From assembly GCA_016699575.1 (NCBI GenBank), contig CP064979.1, positions 3,844,001-3,908,000 on the forward strand: 64,000 bases of DNA, read 5' to 3'. The DNA comes from Flavobacteriales bacterium (GTDB taxonomy: Bacteria > Bacteroidota > Bacteroidia > Flavobacteriales_F > PHOS-HE28). This document shows positions 54,474 through 62,956 of the stretch, piece by piece. The first letter of the stretch is position 1; every line of letters starts with the position of its first letter. A program made the translations under genes and the position numbers. Under the pieces are notes generated by a model. That model did no database searches and had not been told where the DNA came from. It was given only the letters and a program-made list of their open reading frames with translations.

Positions 54474-55463
54474 TCAAAGAACATTGCGCTGACCCATGGC
54501 CTCCAGTACCCCGTGGGCCAGTTCCAATGCCCTGTACCCGTCGGTCAAAGGCACTTCCACCGCCGAACCCGTTCGTATGGCACGGGCGAAGGAGGCCAGT
54601 TCGTCGTGTATGGCATTGGCAGGGAGCAAAGTGGGCTTCTCGAACTCCATGATCTTCGTCCCGCGATCGCCCAGATCAATGGTCATCGCGAACGGGTCCA
54701 CCGGGCCATCGGCATTCCGCATGCGCACCACCTCGGCTTCTTTGGTCAGCATGTCCACGGCCACGTATGCATCGCGTTGGAAGAACCGGGATTTGCGCAT
54801 TTTTTTCAGGCTGATCCGGCTCGCGGTGAGGTTGGCCACGCAACCGTTCGCGAAAGCGATGCGGGCGTTGCAGATGTCCGGGGAATCACTGAGGACAGCC
54901 ACGCCGCTGGCACTAATGCTCTCCACCGGACTGTCCACAACATGGAGGATTATGTCCAGGTCGTGGATCATCAGGTCGAGCACAACGGGCACATCGGTTC
55001 CCCTCGGTTGGAACTCGGCCAGCCGGTGCGTCTCAATGAACATAGGGGCGTTCAACCAAGCCTGGGCCTTCACGAAAGCCGGATTGAACCGCTCCACGTG
55101 GCCGACTTGCGCCCTCACGCCCATGCGCTCGGCCAAGGCGATCAGGTCGCGCGCTTCAGCCAACGTGTGCGTGATCGGTTTCTCGATGAACACGTGCTTA
55201 CCGGCTTGCATGGCGGCGGTGGCACAGGCGTGGTGCGCAGGAGTGGGGGTCACCACGTCAACCACGTCGGCAGCGGCGATCAAGGATGCCTGATCCGCGA
55301 ACGGGGCGACGGCGAACTCCTTGCCCACCGCGCCGCGTTTTTCCGGGTGCGGATCGTACAGACCGACGACGTGGCAACCCTCTACTTGTTGCCATTGCTG
55401 CACGTGGATCCTCCCCAAATGGCCTGCGCCCAATACTCCAATGCGCAAGGCTGGTTCCGTCAT
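54474..55463 (-). CDS. Gfo/Idh/MocA-family oxidoreductase
   Basis: 329 residues from ATG at 55463. Rossmann GVLGAGHLGRIHVQ, DVVTPTPAHHACATAAM, and the conserved EKP in KHVFIEKPITHTL; C-terminal half with VGHVERFNPAF and HDLDIILHVV. Acts on a sugar or nucleotide sugar with NAD(P). Neighbourhood suggests polysaccharide precursor synthesis. A TACTTTCG promoter box lies 20 nt upstream. Confidence 0.9.
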   Translation of the reverse strand: MTEPALRIGVLGAGHLGRIHVQQWQQVEGCHVVGLYDPHPEKRGAVGKEFAVAPFADQASLIAAADVVDVVTPTPAHHACATAAMQAGKHVFIEKPITHTLAEARDLIALAERMGVRAQVGHVERFNPAFVKAQAWLNAPMFIETHRLAEFQPRGTDVPVVLDLMIHDLDIILHVVDSPVESISASGVAVLSDSPDICNARIAFANGCVANLTASRISLKKMRKSRFFQRDAYVAVDMLTKEAEVVRMRNADGPVDPFAMTIDLGDRGTKIMEFEKPTLLPANAIHDELASFARAIRTGSAVEVPLTDGYRALELAHGVLEAMGQRNVL

Positions 55464-55483
55464 AGGGTGTTGAAAAAGGGCTG

Positions 55484-55491
55484 CGAAAGTA
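55484..55491 (-). promoter_or_regulatory. -7 promoter element of the Gfo/Idh/MocA operon
   Basis: TACTTTCG on the minus strand, 20 nt before the ATG at 55463. Confidence 0.5.
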
Positions 55492-55543
55492 TGCGGCACG
55501 GCAAGCCCAGGAACCCCGTTGAGGGCCTCTACTTTGTGCCCGG

Positions 55544-56197
55544 ATGATGCCGCGGGACACTTACAAGCACCAAGGAGCGCGCAGGCGCTTGGTGGAGGAA
55601 TTGAGAGCCAAAGGGATCACTCAGGGCCCGGTCCTCGATGCCATTGGAGCCGTACCTCGGCACTTGTTCATCGATGACACCGCATTTGAACACCATGCCT
55701 ACGAGGACAAGGCTTTTCCCATAGGGTGTGGACAAACCATCTCCCAACCTTACACGGTGGCTTTCCAAACAGCGCTTCTGGAGATACAACCCGGCATGAC
55801 CGTGCTTGAGGTAGGCACGGGGTGTGGTTACCAGACCGCAGTGCTGAGCTGTATGGGGTTGAAAGTGTTCTCCATTGAGCGGCACCGGCCTCTTTATTTC
55901 AGCACCAGGGAGCGGCTCCAGCGATTGGGTTACCGTGCAACAACGGTCCATGGTGATGGGTTCAAGGGCTTGCCCCAGTTCGCGCCGTTCGATAGGGTTA
56001 TCGTCACCTGCGGGGCTCCGCATGTGCCAGAGGCGCTCGTCAGCCAAGTGAAGACGGGTGGTAGGATGGTCATTCCGGTGGGGCAGGGCCCGGACCAAAG
56101 CATGCTATCCATTTCGCGCACGGCAGATGGGGCGATGGAGCAAAGGGAGCATGGTGCGTTCCGGTTCGTGCCCATGCTTGAGGACAGGGTCAAGTGA
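55544..56197 (+). CDS. pcm: Protein-L-isoaspartate O-methyltransferase
   Basis: 217 residues; repairs isoaspartyl damage with AdoMet. RHLFIDDTAFEHHAYEDKAFPIG, GQTISQPYTVAFQ, and the AdoMet site LEVGTGCGYQTAVLS are all conserved, as is VTCGAPHVPEALVSQVK. ATG at 55544 rather than 55547 is arbitrary. Divergent from the Gfo/Idh/MocA operon. Confidence 0.95.
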   Translation: MMPRDTYKHQGARRRLVEELRAKGITQGPVLDAIGAVPRHLFIDDTAFEHHAYEDKAFPIGCGQTISQPYTVAFQTALLEIQPGMTVLEVGTGCGYQTAVLSCMGLKVFSIERHRPLYFSTRERLQRLGYRATTVHGDGFKGLPQFAPFDRVIVTCGAPHVPEALVSQVKTGGRMVIPVGQGPDQSMLSISRTADGAMEQREHGAFRFVPMLEDRVK

Positions 56198-56295
56198 GCC
56201 TGAACGTACCGAAAACTATATTCGCGCCCACTTTCGCACTGCCCGTCGCACGGTGAACCCAATGCACAAGCCGACCTTAGTTAACAACAATGGTG

Positions 56296-56326
56296 TTGAT
56301 AACAGGGCTCTTTGTGTATAAGTTTG
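56296..56326 (+). promoter_or_regulatory. Promoter of the outer-membrane protein gene
   Basis: TTG (56296-56298), 20 nt, then TAAGTTTG (56319-56326): both elements and the spacing match the Bacteroidota housekeeping promoter (TTG-N19/20-TAnnTTTG). A second box TACTTTTG at 56341-56348 could serve as an alternative. The leader to the ATG at 56407 is 60-75 nt. Confidence 0.65.
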
Positions 56327-56406
56327 CCGCCCGCTAAGGGTACTTTTGCTCTGTAGAAGTCCAAAACCGGAACAAAGTCAGAACACGTCAAACCAAAACG
56401 TTCAAC

Positions 56407-57240
56407 ATGAGAAAGACCGTACTGTTCACCGCAGCGCTCGTGAGCTCTGCAGCTTTCGCCCAAACGGGCGAGATCACCTCGGCCCGTGGCGAGAACTGGT
56501 TGTCACAAGATGGCGACTGGGGTCTCACTTTCGACGCCAATCCCCTTCTGAACTACGCTGGCAACCTGTTCAACGGCCACACCGGCAACAACATCGGTGG
56601 TGGTCTGACCTGGGCCAACCCTTGGTTCGCTGTACAAGGCAAGAAGCTGGTGGCCGCTGACAAGGCTTACCGCATGAAGCTGCGTATCGGCTTCGGTAGC
56701 CAAAAGCAAACGGCCTTGGTGCAACAAGCCGGTCAAAGCGACCCGAACGTGACCGTTGAGGACACGAAGTCGTCCAGCAACTTCAACCTCGTTCTCGGCG
56801 CTGGCCTCGAGAAGCGTGTTGGCAGCACCCGCGTGGTGGGTGTTTACGGTGCTGAGGCGTACATCGCCCTCGGTACCAGCAAGGACAAGTACGAGTACGG
56901 CAATGCCCTTACCACTGACAACCAGGACAACGCTGAGCAGTTCGGTCAGGGTAACGGAGTTACCGAGCAGAAGTACGGCAGCACCTTCGGTTTCGGTGTT
57001 GGCGCCTTCGTGGGTGTGGAATGGTTCTGCGCTCCGAAAGTGAGCTTGAGCGGCGAATACACCTGGGGCCTCATGCTGAGCAGCACGGGCTTCGGCGAGA
57101 CCACCAGCGAGACATGGAACGGTGCCGACAACGCTGTTGAGACCACCACGGTTGAGGGTCCCACCGGCAAGGAGTTCAACTTCGGCATCGACACGGGTGT
57201 GACCGGTGCTAGCGTTGGTATCAACTTCTACTTCCAGTAA
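56407..57240 (+). CDS. Abundant outer-membrane beta-barrel protein
   Basis: 277 residues. Signal peptide MRKTVLFTAALVSSAAFAQ, then repeated amphipathic strands with aromatic ends (WGLTFDANPLLNYAGNLF, MKLRIGFGSQKQ, GAFVGVEWFCAPKVSLSGEY) and a final strand ending in FYFQ, typical of the last strand recognised by BamA. Strong promoter, efficient terminator and biased codon use suggest high expression. No family name recognised; porin or scaffold. Confidence 0.75.
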   Translation: MRKTVLFTAALVSSAAFAQTGEITSARGENWLSQDGDWGLTFDANPLLNYAGNLFNGHTGNNIGGGLTWANPWFAVQGKKLVAADKAYRMKLRIGFGSQKQTALVQQAGQSDPNVTVEDTKSSSNFNLVLGAGLEKRVGSTRVVGVYGAEAYIALGTSKDKYEYGNALTTDNQDNAEQFGQGNGVTEQKYGSTFGFGVGAFVGVEWFCAPKVSLSGEYTWGLMLSSTGFGETTSETWNGADNAVETTTVEGPTGKEFNFGIDTGVTGASVGINFYFQ

Positions 57241-57259
57241 GCAACTAGTTGTTTGTGGG

Positions 57260-57296
57260 GAGCCCCTCGGCGAAAGCCGGGGGGCTCTTCTTTTGT
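57260..57296 (+). terminator. Rho-independent terminator after the outer-membrane protein gene
   Basis: GAGCCCC-T-CGGC / GAAA / GCCG-G-GGGGCTC stem with a GAAA tetraloop, followed by TTCTTTT, 20 nt past the stop. Confidence 0.9.
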
Positions 57297-57300
57297 GATC

Positions 57301-58800
57301 ATGTTACCGGTCCTCACAGCACAACTGGTCCGTACGGCCGAAGCTTACACGCTTCAACGCCAGGGTATCACGTCCTCACAACTGATGGAACGGGCTGCCG
57401 TGCGGTGCGTGCATTGGCTCACTTCCAATGAGGACAGTTGGGGCCTAGGGGAGCGGATCGAATACCTCGTTCTCTGCGGACCGGGGAACAATGGCGGTGA
57501 TGGTCTGGCGATCGCGCGCCTCTTGGCCGGTTGTGGTCGCACGGTGAGCGTGGTCCAACCCGAAGCTGCGAATTGCACCGGTGACAATGAAGTGAATGCC
57601 CGCCGGCTGCCTGCATCCGTGCCCCGGGTCCCGGTTGACGCGGTGAACGAGGTCCTGCGTAAAGGAGAGATCCTCGTGGTGGATGCGTTGTTCGGGGCTG
57701 GTCTTGTGCGGCCCTTGGATGGGCATTGGGTAGCGCTGGTTGAAGAGGTGAATAGCGCGAACTGTCCGGTCGTGAGTATTGACGCCCCCTCGGGTATCAA
57801 CGTGGATGGGCTCATCTGGCCCGGCTCCAGTGCAGTGGAAGCTGATGTGACCATAGGGTTGGGCTGCTTCAAACCGGCCTATTTGTTCAGGGAGTTCGAG
57901 CCGTTCGTGGGGCGCTTGGAAATGCTGCCCATCGGACTGGATTTCGATTCGCATTTTAATGTCAACGATGCTTTATATATCTGTGAAGAGCAGGATGTAG
58001 TTGAAATCATTCCAGCGTATCGGCAGTACGCTCACAAAGGCGACCATGGTCATGCGGCGATCGTGGCGGGCGGCCCTGGAATGCTGGGCGCTGCTGTTCT
58101 TGCAACGCGCGCTGCGCTCAGAAGCGGAACCGGCTTGGTTACGGCCGTTGTTCCTGAGGACGGTCTACGCGTTCTTCATGTCGCTGCCCCGGAAGCCGTG
58201 GTGCAGGTGCAGGGCGATGGGATGCACGTTGCGTTCTCGGCCATGGGCATTGGACCTGGCTTGGGTACCGATCGAGGTGGGTACCTGAGGTCCTTGCTTT
58301 CAGGACACCACGGGACCCTTGTCCTTGATGCGGATGCGCTGAACACGATGGCGACCGAGAGGGGCTTGCTGCAGCTGCTGCGGCCCGGAACCATTTTGAC
58401 GCCCCATCCGAAGGAGTTCGATCGGCTGTTCGGGCCGCATGGCAGCTCAATGGAGCGTGTTCAGCGTGCCGCGCGCGAGGCGATGGAGAGAAGCTTGGTC
58501 ATTGTGCTCAAGGGAGCTCACACTGCCGTTTGTGCACCCAACGGCACGGTGCATTTCAACCCCACGGGGGATCCGGGAATGGCCAAGGGTGGAAGCGGCG
58601 ATGTCCTTACCGGCCTCTTGACCGGACTCTTGGCCAGGGGCATGGTGCCCTTCGAGGCAGCACGCACCGGCGTATGGCTGCATGGTTTGGCAGGCACCCT
58701 CGCGGCGCAGAAAATCGGTCGCGACGGCATGACCGCAACCGACATTGTTGAATGCTTGCCGGAGGCCTGGCGCGAGCTGCGCGAAATACCCTCAGAATAG
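57301..58800 (+). CDS. nnr: Bifunctional NAD(P)H-hydrate repair enzyme (epimerase and dehydratase)
   Basis: 499 residues. N-terminal YjeF/NnrE epimerase half with GPGNNGGDGLAIARLL (about residue 60) and VVDALFGAGL; C-terminal NnrD dehydratase half with GDHGHAAIVAGGPGMLGAA, LTPHPKEFDRLFG, and the nucleotide site AKGGSGDVLTGLL. Repairs hydrated NADH/NADPH using ADP. ATG at 57301 gives the usual length; the 3' end overlaps the convergent tsaC-type gene by 9 nt. Confidence 0.95.
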   Translation: MLPVLTAQLVRTAEAYTLQRQGITSSQLMERAAVRCVHWLTSNEDSWGLGERIEYLVLCGPGNNGGDGLAIARLLAGCGRTVSVVQPEAANCTGDNEVNARRLPASVPRVPVDAVNEVLRKGEILVVDALFGAGLVRPLDGHWVALVEEVNSANCPVVSIDAPSGINVDGLIWPGSSAVEADVTIGLGCFKPAYLFREFEPFVGRLEMLPIGLDFDSHFNVNDALYICEEQDVVEIIPAYRQYAHKGDHGHAAIVAGGPGMLGAAVLATRAALRSGTGLVTAVVPEDGLRVLHVAAPEAVVQVQGDGMHVAFSAMGIGPGLGTDRGGYLRSLLSGHHGTLVLDADALNTMATERGLLQLLRPGTILTPHPKEFDRLFGPHGSSMERVQRAAREAMERSLVIVLKGAHTAVCAPNGTVHFNPTGDPGMAKGGSGDVLTGLLTGLLARGMVPFEAARTGVWLHGLAGTLAAQKIGRDGMTATDIVECLPEAWRELREIPSE

Positions 58801-59424
58801 ACCCTCTACCGGGCCAGCGCCTTCACGCACGATGTGCGGTTCGGCTCCGGTAACATCAATGACAGTACTGCCAACGATGGCCCCCGGGCCGCCGTCAATG
58901 ATCAGATCGACCTTGGCTGCGAACTGCTCTTGGATCTCCTCGACCTTGTAGGCGTGCGTGATGAATGGATCGGGGCCATGCACCGAGGCCGCAACGAGAG
59001 GATGCCCGAGTTCTGTAAGGATGGCTTGGAGGATCGGATGGGCCGGAACCCGGATGCCCACGGTGCGCCGCTTCACCTTGAAGAGATTGGGCACCTCTGC
59101 CGTGGCTGGAAGAATGAACGTGTAAGGCCCTGGAAGCGCTTTCTTCATCATGCGGAAGACGGCAGTGTCCATCTGGCGGGCATAAAGCGACGCATCGCTC
59201 AGATCGCGGCAGATGAGCGACAATTCAGCCTTTTCCGGACGAACGCCTTTGAGGGAAGCGAGCCGTTCGATGGCCCGGGGTTGTTGCGAGCTGCAGATGA
59301 ACGCATACACGGCATCCGTCGGCGCAATGACGATCCCGCCATCGGCCAGCACGCTCACCACCTCCTTCACTTTGCGGGCTTCCGGGTCTTTCGGATGCAC
59401 CGCCAACACTGTTGCTACGGCCAC
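58792..59424 (-). CDS. L-threonylcarbamoyladenylate synthase family (TsaC/YciO/Sua5-like)
   Basis: 210 residues from GTG at 59424 (GTG 59409 is an alternative; no suitable ATG exists, and an upstream frame overlaps the transaldolase gene). Contains DGGIVIAPTDAVYAF, the TsaC nucleotide-binding KGVRPEKAELSLICRDLS, LPGPYTFILPAT, VGIRVPAHPILQAIL and STVIDVTGAEPHIVREGAG. Either makes threonylcarbamoyl-AMP for t6A37 or is a YciO-type relative; the KxR/SxN pattern here (KKALPGPYTFIL) is shared by both. It follows transaldolase with a 5-nt gap. Confidence 0.85.
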   Translation of the reverse strand: MAVATVLAVHPKDPEARKVKEVVSVLADGGIVIAPTDAVYAFICSSQQPRAIERLASLKGVRPEKAELSLICRDLSDASLYARQMDTAVFRMMKKALPGPYTFILPATAEVPNLFKVKRRTVGIRVPAHPILQAILTELGHPLVAASVHGPDPFITHAYKVEEIQEQFAAKVDLIIDGGPGAIVGSTVIDVTGAEPHIVREGAGPVEGLF

Positions 59425-59429
59425 GGTCC

Positions 59430-60092
59430 CTACTTCGCTGCTTGTGCTTTGCGGTGATCGGCAAGGAATTTCTCCAGGCCCATGTCGGTAAGCGGATGAT
59501 TGAACAATGCGGTGATGGCGCTCAGCGGGCATGTGGCCACGTCGGCACCTACCTCGGCGCATTGCACGATGTGCAGCGGGTGACGGATGCTGGCCGCGAG
59601 TATCTGGGTGGCCATACCGTAGTTGTCGTAGATGCGCCGGATCTGTGAGATGAGCTGCACCCCATCTTGGCTGATGTCGTCCAAGCGGCCGATGAACGGT
59701 GAAACGTAGGTGGCCCCGGCCTTGGCAGCTAGCAGCGCTTGTCCGGCTCCGAACACCAGGGTGCAGTTTGTCTTGATGCCTTTTCCGGTGAAGTGCTTGA
59801 TGGCCTTCACGCCTTCCTTGATCATAGGCACCTTCACCACGATGTTCGGATGCAAGGCGGCCAGGCGTTCGCCCTCGGATACCATGCCGTTGAAATCGGT
59901 GGAGATCACCTCGGCGCTCACATCACCGTCCACGATATTGCAGATGTCCACGTAGTGCTTCAGCACGCGCTCCTCGCCGCTGATCCCTTCCCTCGCCATC
60001 AGGCTCGGGTTGGTGGTAACACCGTCCAGCACGCCCAGGTCGTGGGCCTCTTTGATCTGTGCCAAACTGGCCGTATCGATGAAGAACTTCAT
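59430..60092 (-). CDS. Transaldolase / fructose-6-phosphate aldolase family
   Basis: 220 residues, the short FSA/TalC-like form. MKFFIDTASLAQIKEA start, GVTTNPSLMAREG, Schiff-base Lys in NIVVKVPMIKEG, NCTLVFGAGQALLAAKAGATYVSPFIGR, QILAASIRHPLHI. Either transaldolase of the pentose phosphate pathway or fructose-6-phosphate aldolase; subfamily B transaldolases keep this length. TACATTCG promoter box 23 nt upstream. Confidence 0.92.
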   Translation of the reverse strand: MKFFIDTASLAQIKEAHDLGVLDGVTTNPSLMAREGISGEERVLKHYVDICNIVDGDVSAEVISTDFNGMVSEGERLAALHPNIVVKVPMIKEGVKAIKHFTGKGIKTNCTLVFGAGQALLAAKAGATYVSPFIGRLDDISQDGVQLISQIRRIYDNYGMATQILAASIRHPLHIVQCAEVGADVATCPLSAITALFNHPLTDMGLEKFLADHRKAQAAK

Positions 60093-60115
60093 GGGAGCTC
60101 CGGAATGGAAGGCCG

Positions 60116-60123
60116 CGAATGTA
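60116..60123 (-). promoter_or_regulatory. -7 promoter element of the transaldolase-tsaC unit
   Basis: TACATTCG on the minus strand, 23 nt before the ATG. Confidence 0.45.
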
Positions 60124-60132
60124 GGCGGGCAG

Positions 60133-60663
60133 CTAGTGCACCTTCCGTCGCGTTTTCAACCATGTGGACACCAGCACCACAGCCAATGACGGAAGTCCGA
60201 TCCACAGGGCTTCGCTCTTGAGGACCCGCAGGCCCCATTCCCCGAAGAAGGCGCTGGCTTCAATTGGTGAAACAGCGATCGGCCGCCACGGGAAGAAGTA
60301 CCGGGCGTTGTGGAACGGGGCGAACAAAGCACAACCCAACCCACCCGAGGTGCACATGTCCAGCAGGGGATGGCTGGCCGTGGCGAGGAAGAAAACGAGC
60401 CAAAGCCCGAACGATCGTTGGGCAACGGGGTAGGAGAAGCCCACCATCCAAGCGAGCACAGCCGCGAAAGCGAAGGAATGCGTGATGCCGCGATGGCCCA
60501 GCACATGCTCGTACGGGATGTCCAAGCTGAAGGCGACGACATCGGCATCGGGAACAACGGCACACAGAACGCCGAGCAGAGCTGTGCGCACGGTGAAGGC
60601 CACTCTTGGCGAGGCCTTCGCGATGGCCAGCGCGGCAACAGCATGCCCGAACGCCGAGGGCAT
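60133..60663 (-). CDS. YdjM-family membrane-bound metal-dependent hydrolase
   Basis: 176 residues, about four membrane helices. Family motifs: N-terminal MPSAFGHAVAALAIAK, VVPDADVVAF, GHRGITHSFAFAAVLA and ATASHPLLDMCTSGGLGCALF, providing the conserved His/Asp residues. Members act on membrane lipids or are of unknown substrate. TAATG overlap with the SDR gene upstream, so the two are co-translated. Confidence 0.88.
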   Translation of the reverse strand: MPSAFGHAVAALAIAKASPRVAFTVRTALLGVLCAVVPDADVVAFSLDIPYEHVLGHRGITHSFAFAAVLAWMVGFSYPVAQRSFGLWLVFFLATASHPLLDMCTSGGLGCALFAPFHNARYFFPWRPIAVSPIEASAFFGEWGLRVLKSEALWIGLPSLAVVLVSTWLKTRRKVH

Positions 60664-61466
60664 TACTCGTAGTGTTTGCCCACCATCCGCTCGAAGGTGT
60701 GGCCCGGTAGCAGCTTCTTCAACTGAACGCTCAGCTTTTGAACGCCCTGGGCCACCCGGTACACCGTTCCCGGCTTCGGCGATGCGATGATCTTCGCAAC
60801 CACCTGCGCCAGTTCATCGGGGTCGCGGCTGTAGTGCAGGCTTCCACCCAGCACTTCCATGGCGCGCTCATACCCTTTGGCGTACGGCTCCGACACACGT
60901 TCCGGCTTCAGCCGGCTACCGGCGATGTTGGTCTTGAACTCGCCGGGCTGCACGGTCACCACCTTCACGCCGAAGGGCTTCACCTCGATGCGCAGGGCCT
61001 CGCTGTAGCGGTCCAGTGCAGCTTTGCTGGCGCTGTAGAAAGCGCGGTAGGGCAGGCCGAAGTTGGCGGCTATGCTGCTGACGTTGATGATGAGGCCGCT
61101 GCGTTGCTGCCGCATGGTGGGCAGCACGGCACGGCAAACGCGATGCGCCCCGAACACGTTGGCATCGAAGAGCCGCTGCGCCAGGGCTACGTCAATGTCT
61201 TCCGCCGCACCCTGTATGCCCAAGCCGGCGTTGTTCACCACCACATCGATGCGCTGTTCGCGAAGCAGGACCTCCTGAACGGCGCGCTCCACGGACCCTT
61301 CGTCCGTAATGTCCATGGCGATCAAGCGCCAGCCGCTGGGGTCGCGGTCAGGTTTCCGGCTGGTGCCATAGACCGTATGGCCCAAGGCTGAAAGGCGGCT
61401 ACAAATGGCCAAACCCAATCCGCTGCTGCCGCCGGTGACCAGAACGACCTTCCTGTAGGTGGACAT
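60663..61466 (-). CDS. Short-chain dehydrogenase/reductase
   Basis: 267 residues from ATG at 61466. NAD(P)-binding LVTGGSSGLGLAICSRL, NNAGLGIQG, catalytic Ser in NVSSIAANFG and YxxxK in YRAFYSASKAAL. C-terminal FKTNIAGSRLKPERVSEPYAKG, typical of classical SDRs acting on acyl or sterol-like substrates. The upstream frame reads through ffs and is not coding. It begins just after the ffs terminator. Confidence 0.93.
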   Translation of the reverse strand: MSTYRKVVLVTGGSSGLGLAICSRLSALGHTVYGTSRKPDRDPSGWRLIAMDITDEGSVERAVQEVLLREQRIDVVVNNAGLGIQGAAEDIDVALAQRLFDANVFGAHRVCRAVLPTMRQQRSGLIINVSSIAANFGLPYRAFYSASKAALDRYSEALRIEVKPFGVKVVTVQPGEFKTNIAGSRLKPERVSEPYAKGYERAMEVLGGSLHYSRDPDELAQVVAKIIASPKPGTVYRVAQGVQKLSVQLKKLLPGHTFERMVGKHYE

Positions 61467-61471
61467 GGCAC

Positions 61472-61480
61472 AAAAAAAGA
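61472..61480 (-). terminator. U-run terminator of ffs
   Basis: On the minus strand the SRP RNA closing stem is followed directly by TCTTTTTTTG, and the SDR ATG lies 6 nt beyond. Confidence 0.85.
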
Positions 61481-61578
61481 GGGGCAAGCTGATCGCATCG
61501 CTCCGCATCGACCGCCGACCCTTGCTGCCTTCCGGCCCTGGGGGATTGAGCGGGAGCTGGACGTACGAGACTTGCCCC
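61481..61578 (-). ncRNA. ffs: Signal recognition particle RNA (small bacterial type, 4.5S)
   Basis: 98 nt. The 5' and 3' ends pair perfectly (GGGGCAAG with CTTGCCCC), and the apical domain carries the SRP54-binding core CAGGGCCGGAAGGCAGCAAGG. With Ffh it targets membrane proteins to the Sec translocon. A TACTTTCG box ends 5 nt before the first base. Confidence 0.95.
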
Positions 61579-61583
61579 GGGGG

Positions 61584-61591
61584 CGAAAGTA
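61584..61591 (-). promoter_or_regulatory. -7 promoter element of ffs
   Basis: TACTTTCG on the minus strand, 5 nt before the RNA start, with TTG 17 nt further upstream. Confidence 0.6.
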
Positions 61592-61635
61592 GCTCGCCCG
61601 AGCGAACACAACAGCGCGTTGCGCACCTTTGGCGC

Positions 61636-62592
61636 ATGGACCTGTCCATCGTTGTCCCCCTGTTCGAGGAGAAGGAGTCGTTGGACGAGCTGGTCGGGCG
61701 CCTTCACAGCGTCATCCGAGGGTTGGGCCTCAACTACGAGATCATCCTTGTGGACGATGGCAGCCGTGACGGGTCGTGGGAGGAGATCAACCGGCTCCGC
61801 ATTCAAGATAGCCGCGTGAAAGGAATCCGCTTCGGGCGCAATTACGGCAAGAGCCCCGCGCTCAACGAAGGCTTCATGGCGGCACAGGGCAAGGTGGTCA
61901 TCACCATGGATGCCGACCTGCAGGACGATCCGGACGAATTGCCCGAGCTCTACCGCATGATCACCGTGGACGGCTTCGACCTGGTGAGCGGATGGAAGAA
62001 GAAGCGCTACGACCCCCTGAGCAAGACCATCCCCACCAAGCTCTTCAACTGGGCCACGCGGCGCATGAGCGGGGTGCAGCTGCACGACTTCAACTGCGGG
62101 CTGAAGGCCTACAAAAGCGAAGTGGTGAAGAACATCGAAGTGTTCGGTGAGATGCACCGCTACATCCCGTTCATCGCGCACAAGGAGGGCTACCGGCGCA
62201 TCGGGGAGAAGGAGGTGAAGCACCACGCGCGCAAGCACGGCAAGACCAAGTTCGGACTGAACCGCTTCATCAACGGGTTCCTGGACCTGCTCACCATCGC
62301 GTTCATCTTCCGCTTCGGCAAGAAGCCCATGCACTTCTTCGGTGCCCTGGGTACGCTCATGTTCGTGCTCGGGTCCGGTGCTGCTGCGTGGTTGCTAGCC
62401 AGCAAGGCCTACCACAGTTGGGTGCTGGGCACGCTAGCGCCGAAAGTCACTGACCAGCCGCTGTTCTTCGTGGGCCTCACGGCAATGGTCATCGGTGTGC
62501 AGCTCTTCACGGTGGGCTTCGTGGCCGAACTCGTAAGCCGCAATTCGCCGGAGCGGAACCGGTACAGGATAGCGGAGAGGGTGGGGTGCTGA
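61636..62592 (+). CDS. Glycosyltransferase family 2, DPM1/ArnC-like, membrane-anchored
   Basis: 318 residues from ATG at 61636. Catalytic domain: LSIVVPLFEEKESLDELV, ILVDDGSRDGSWEEI, the metal site VVITMDADLQDDPDE, and LHDFNCGLKAYKSEV. Two C-terminal membrane helices (FFGALGTLMFVLGSGAAAWLL and ATMVIGVQLFTVGF-like) match polyprenyl-phosphate mannosyl/glucosyl transferases. Probably makes a polyprenyl-phosphate sugar donor. The last 57 bp are duplicated 995 bp downstream. Confidence 0.9.
   Translation: MDLSIVVPLFEEKESLDELVGRLHSVIRGLGLNYEIILVDDGSRDGSWEEINRLRIQDSRVKGIRFGRNYGKSPALNEGFMAAQGKVVITMDADLQDDPDELPELYRMITVDGFDLVSGWKKKRYDPLSKTIPTKLFNWATRRMSGVQLHDFNCGLKAYKSEVVKNIEVFGEMHRYIPFIAHKEGYRRIGEKEVKHHARKHGKTKFGLNRFINGFLDLLTIAFIFRFGKKPMHFFGALGTLMFVLGSGAAAWLLASKAYHSWVLGTLAPKVTDQPLFFVGLTAMVIGVQLFTVGFVAELVSRNSPERNRYRIAERVGC
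62536..62592 (+). repeat. Direct repeat, first copy (3' end of GT2 gene)
   Basis: 57 bp covering the final 18 codons plus stop of the GT2 gene. 52 of 57 bases match the copy at 63531-63587. Confidence 0.9.
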
Positions 62593-62666
62593 GCGGTGGA
62601 TACGAAACATGTCTGCCCCCGAAAAGGGACGTTGAGATCGGCTCAACCAGGCACCAAGCGCGTTCA

Positions 62667-62929
62667 TTCGACACTGAGAGGGTTGCAGATAATGGACGAA
62701 AGCCTACCGTTGGCTTTCGACCCTGCGGGGTCGCGTACCTCTGTCGTGTCCACCGAGCGTGAATTCGACCCTGAAGGGGTCGTATTCATTAGCCGATCAA
62801 AACGATCGCGCCTTCGACGCTGAAGGGGTCGCATACGTTCGGCATGTACACCGAGCGTGAATTCAACCCTGAAGGGGTCGCACACATTAGCCGATCACAA
62901 CGAGCGCGTATTCGACCCTGAAGGGGTCG
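62667..62929. repeat. REP-type palindrome array with exact 49-bp period
   Basis: Five clear units of a 19-base palindromic core (TTCGACCCTGAAGGGGTCG and variants) end at 62733, 62782, 62831, 62880 and 62929: the steps are 49 bases each. A sixth, decayed unit ends at 62685. The 30-base intervals alternate between two related sequences (one containing CCACCGAGCGTGAA or ACACCGAGCGTGAA, the other CATTAGCCGATCA), giving a 98-base super-period. Not a CRISPR array: the intervals repeat and no cas genes are present. 62593-62666 holds no other feature. Confidence 0.9.
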
Positions 62930-62956
62930 CAGAACTACCAGCGATCCATGGCGTCG

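Noticed and set aside
62667..62929. CRISPR array (19-base repeats with 30-base spacers)
   Set aside because: The period is regular, but the repeats are palindromic REP cores, the spacers repeat in an alternating A-B-A-B order, repeats vary, and no cas genes are present.
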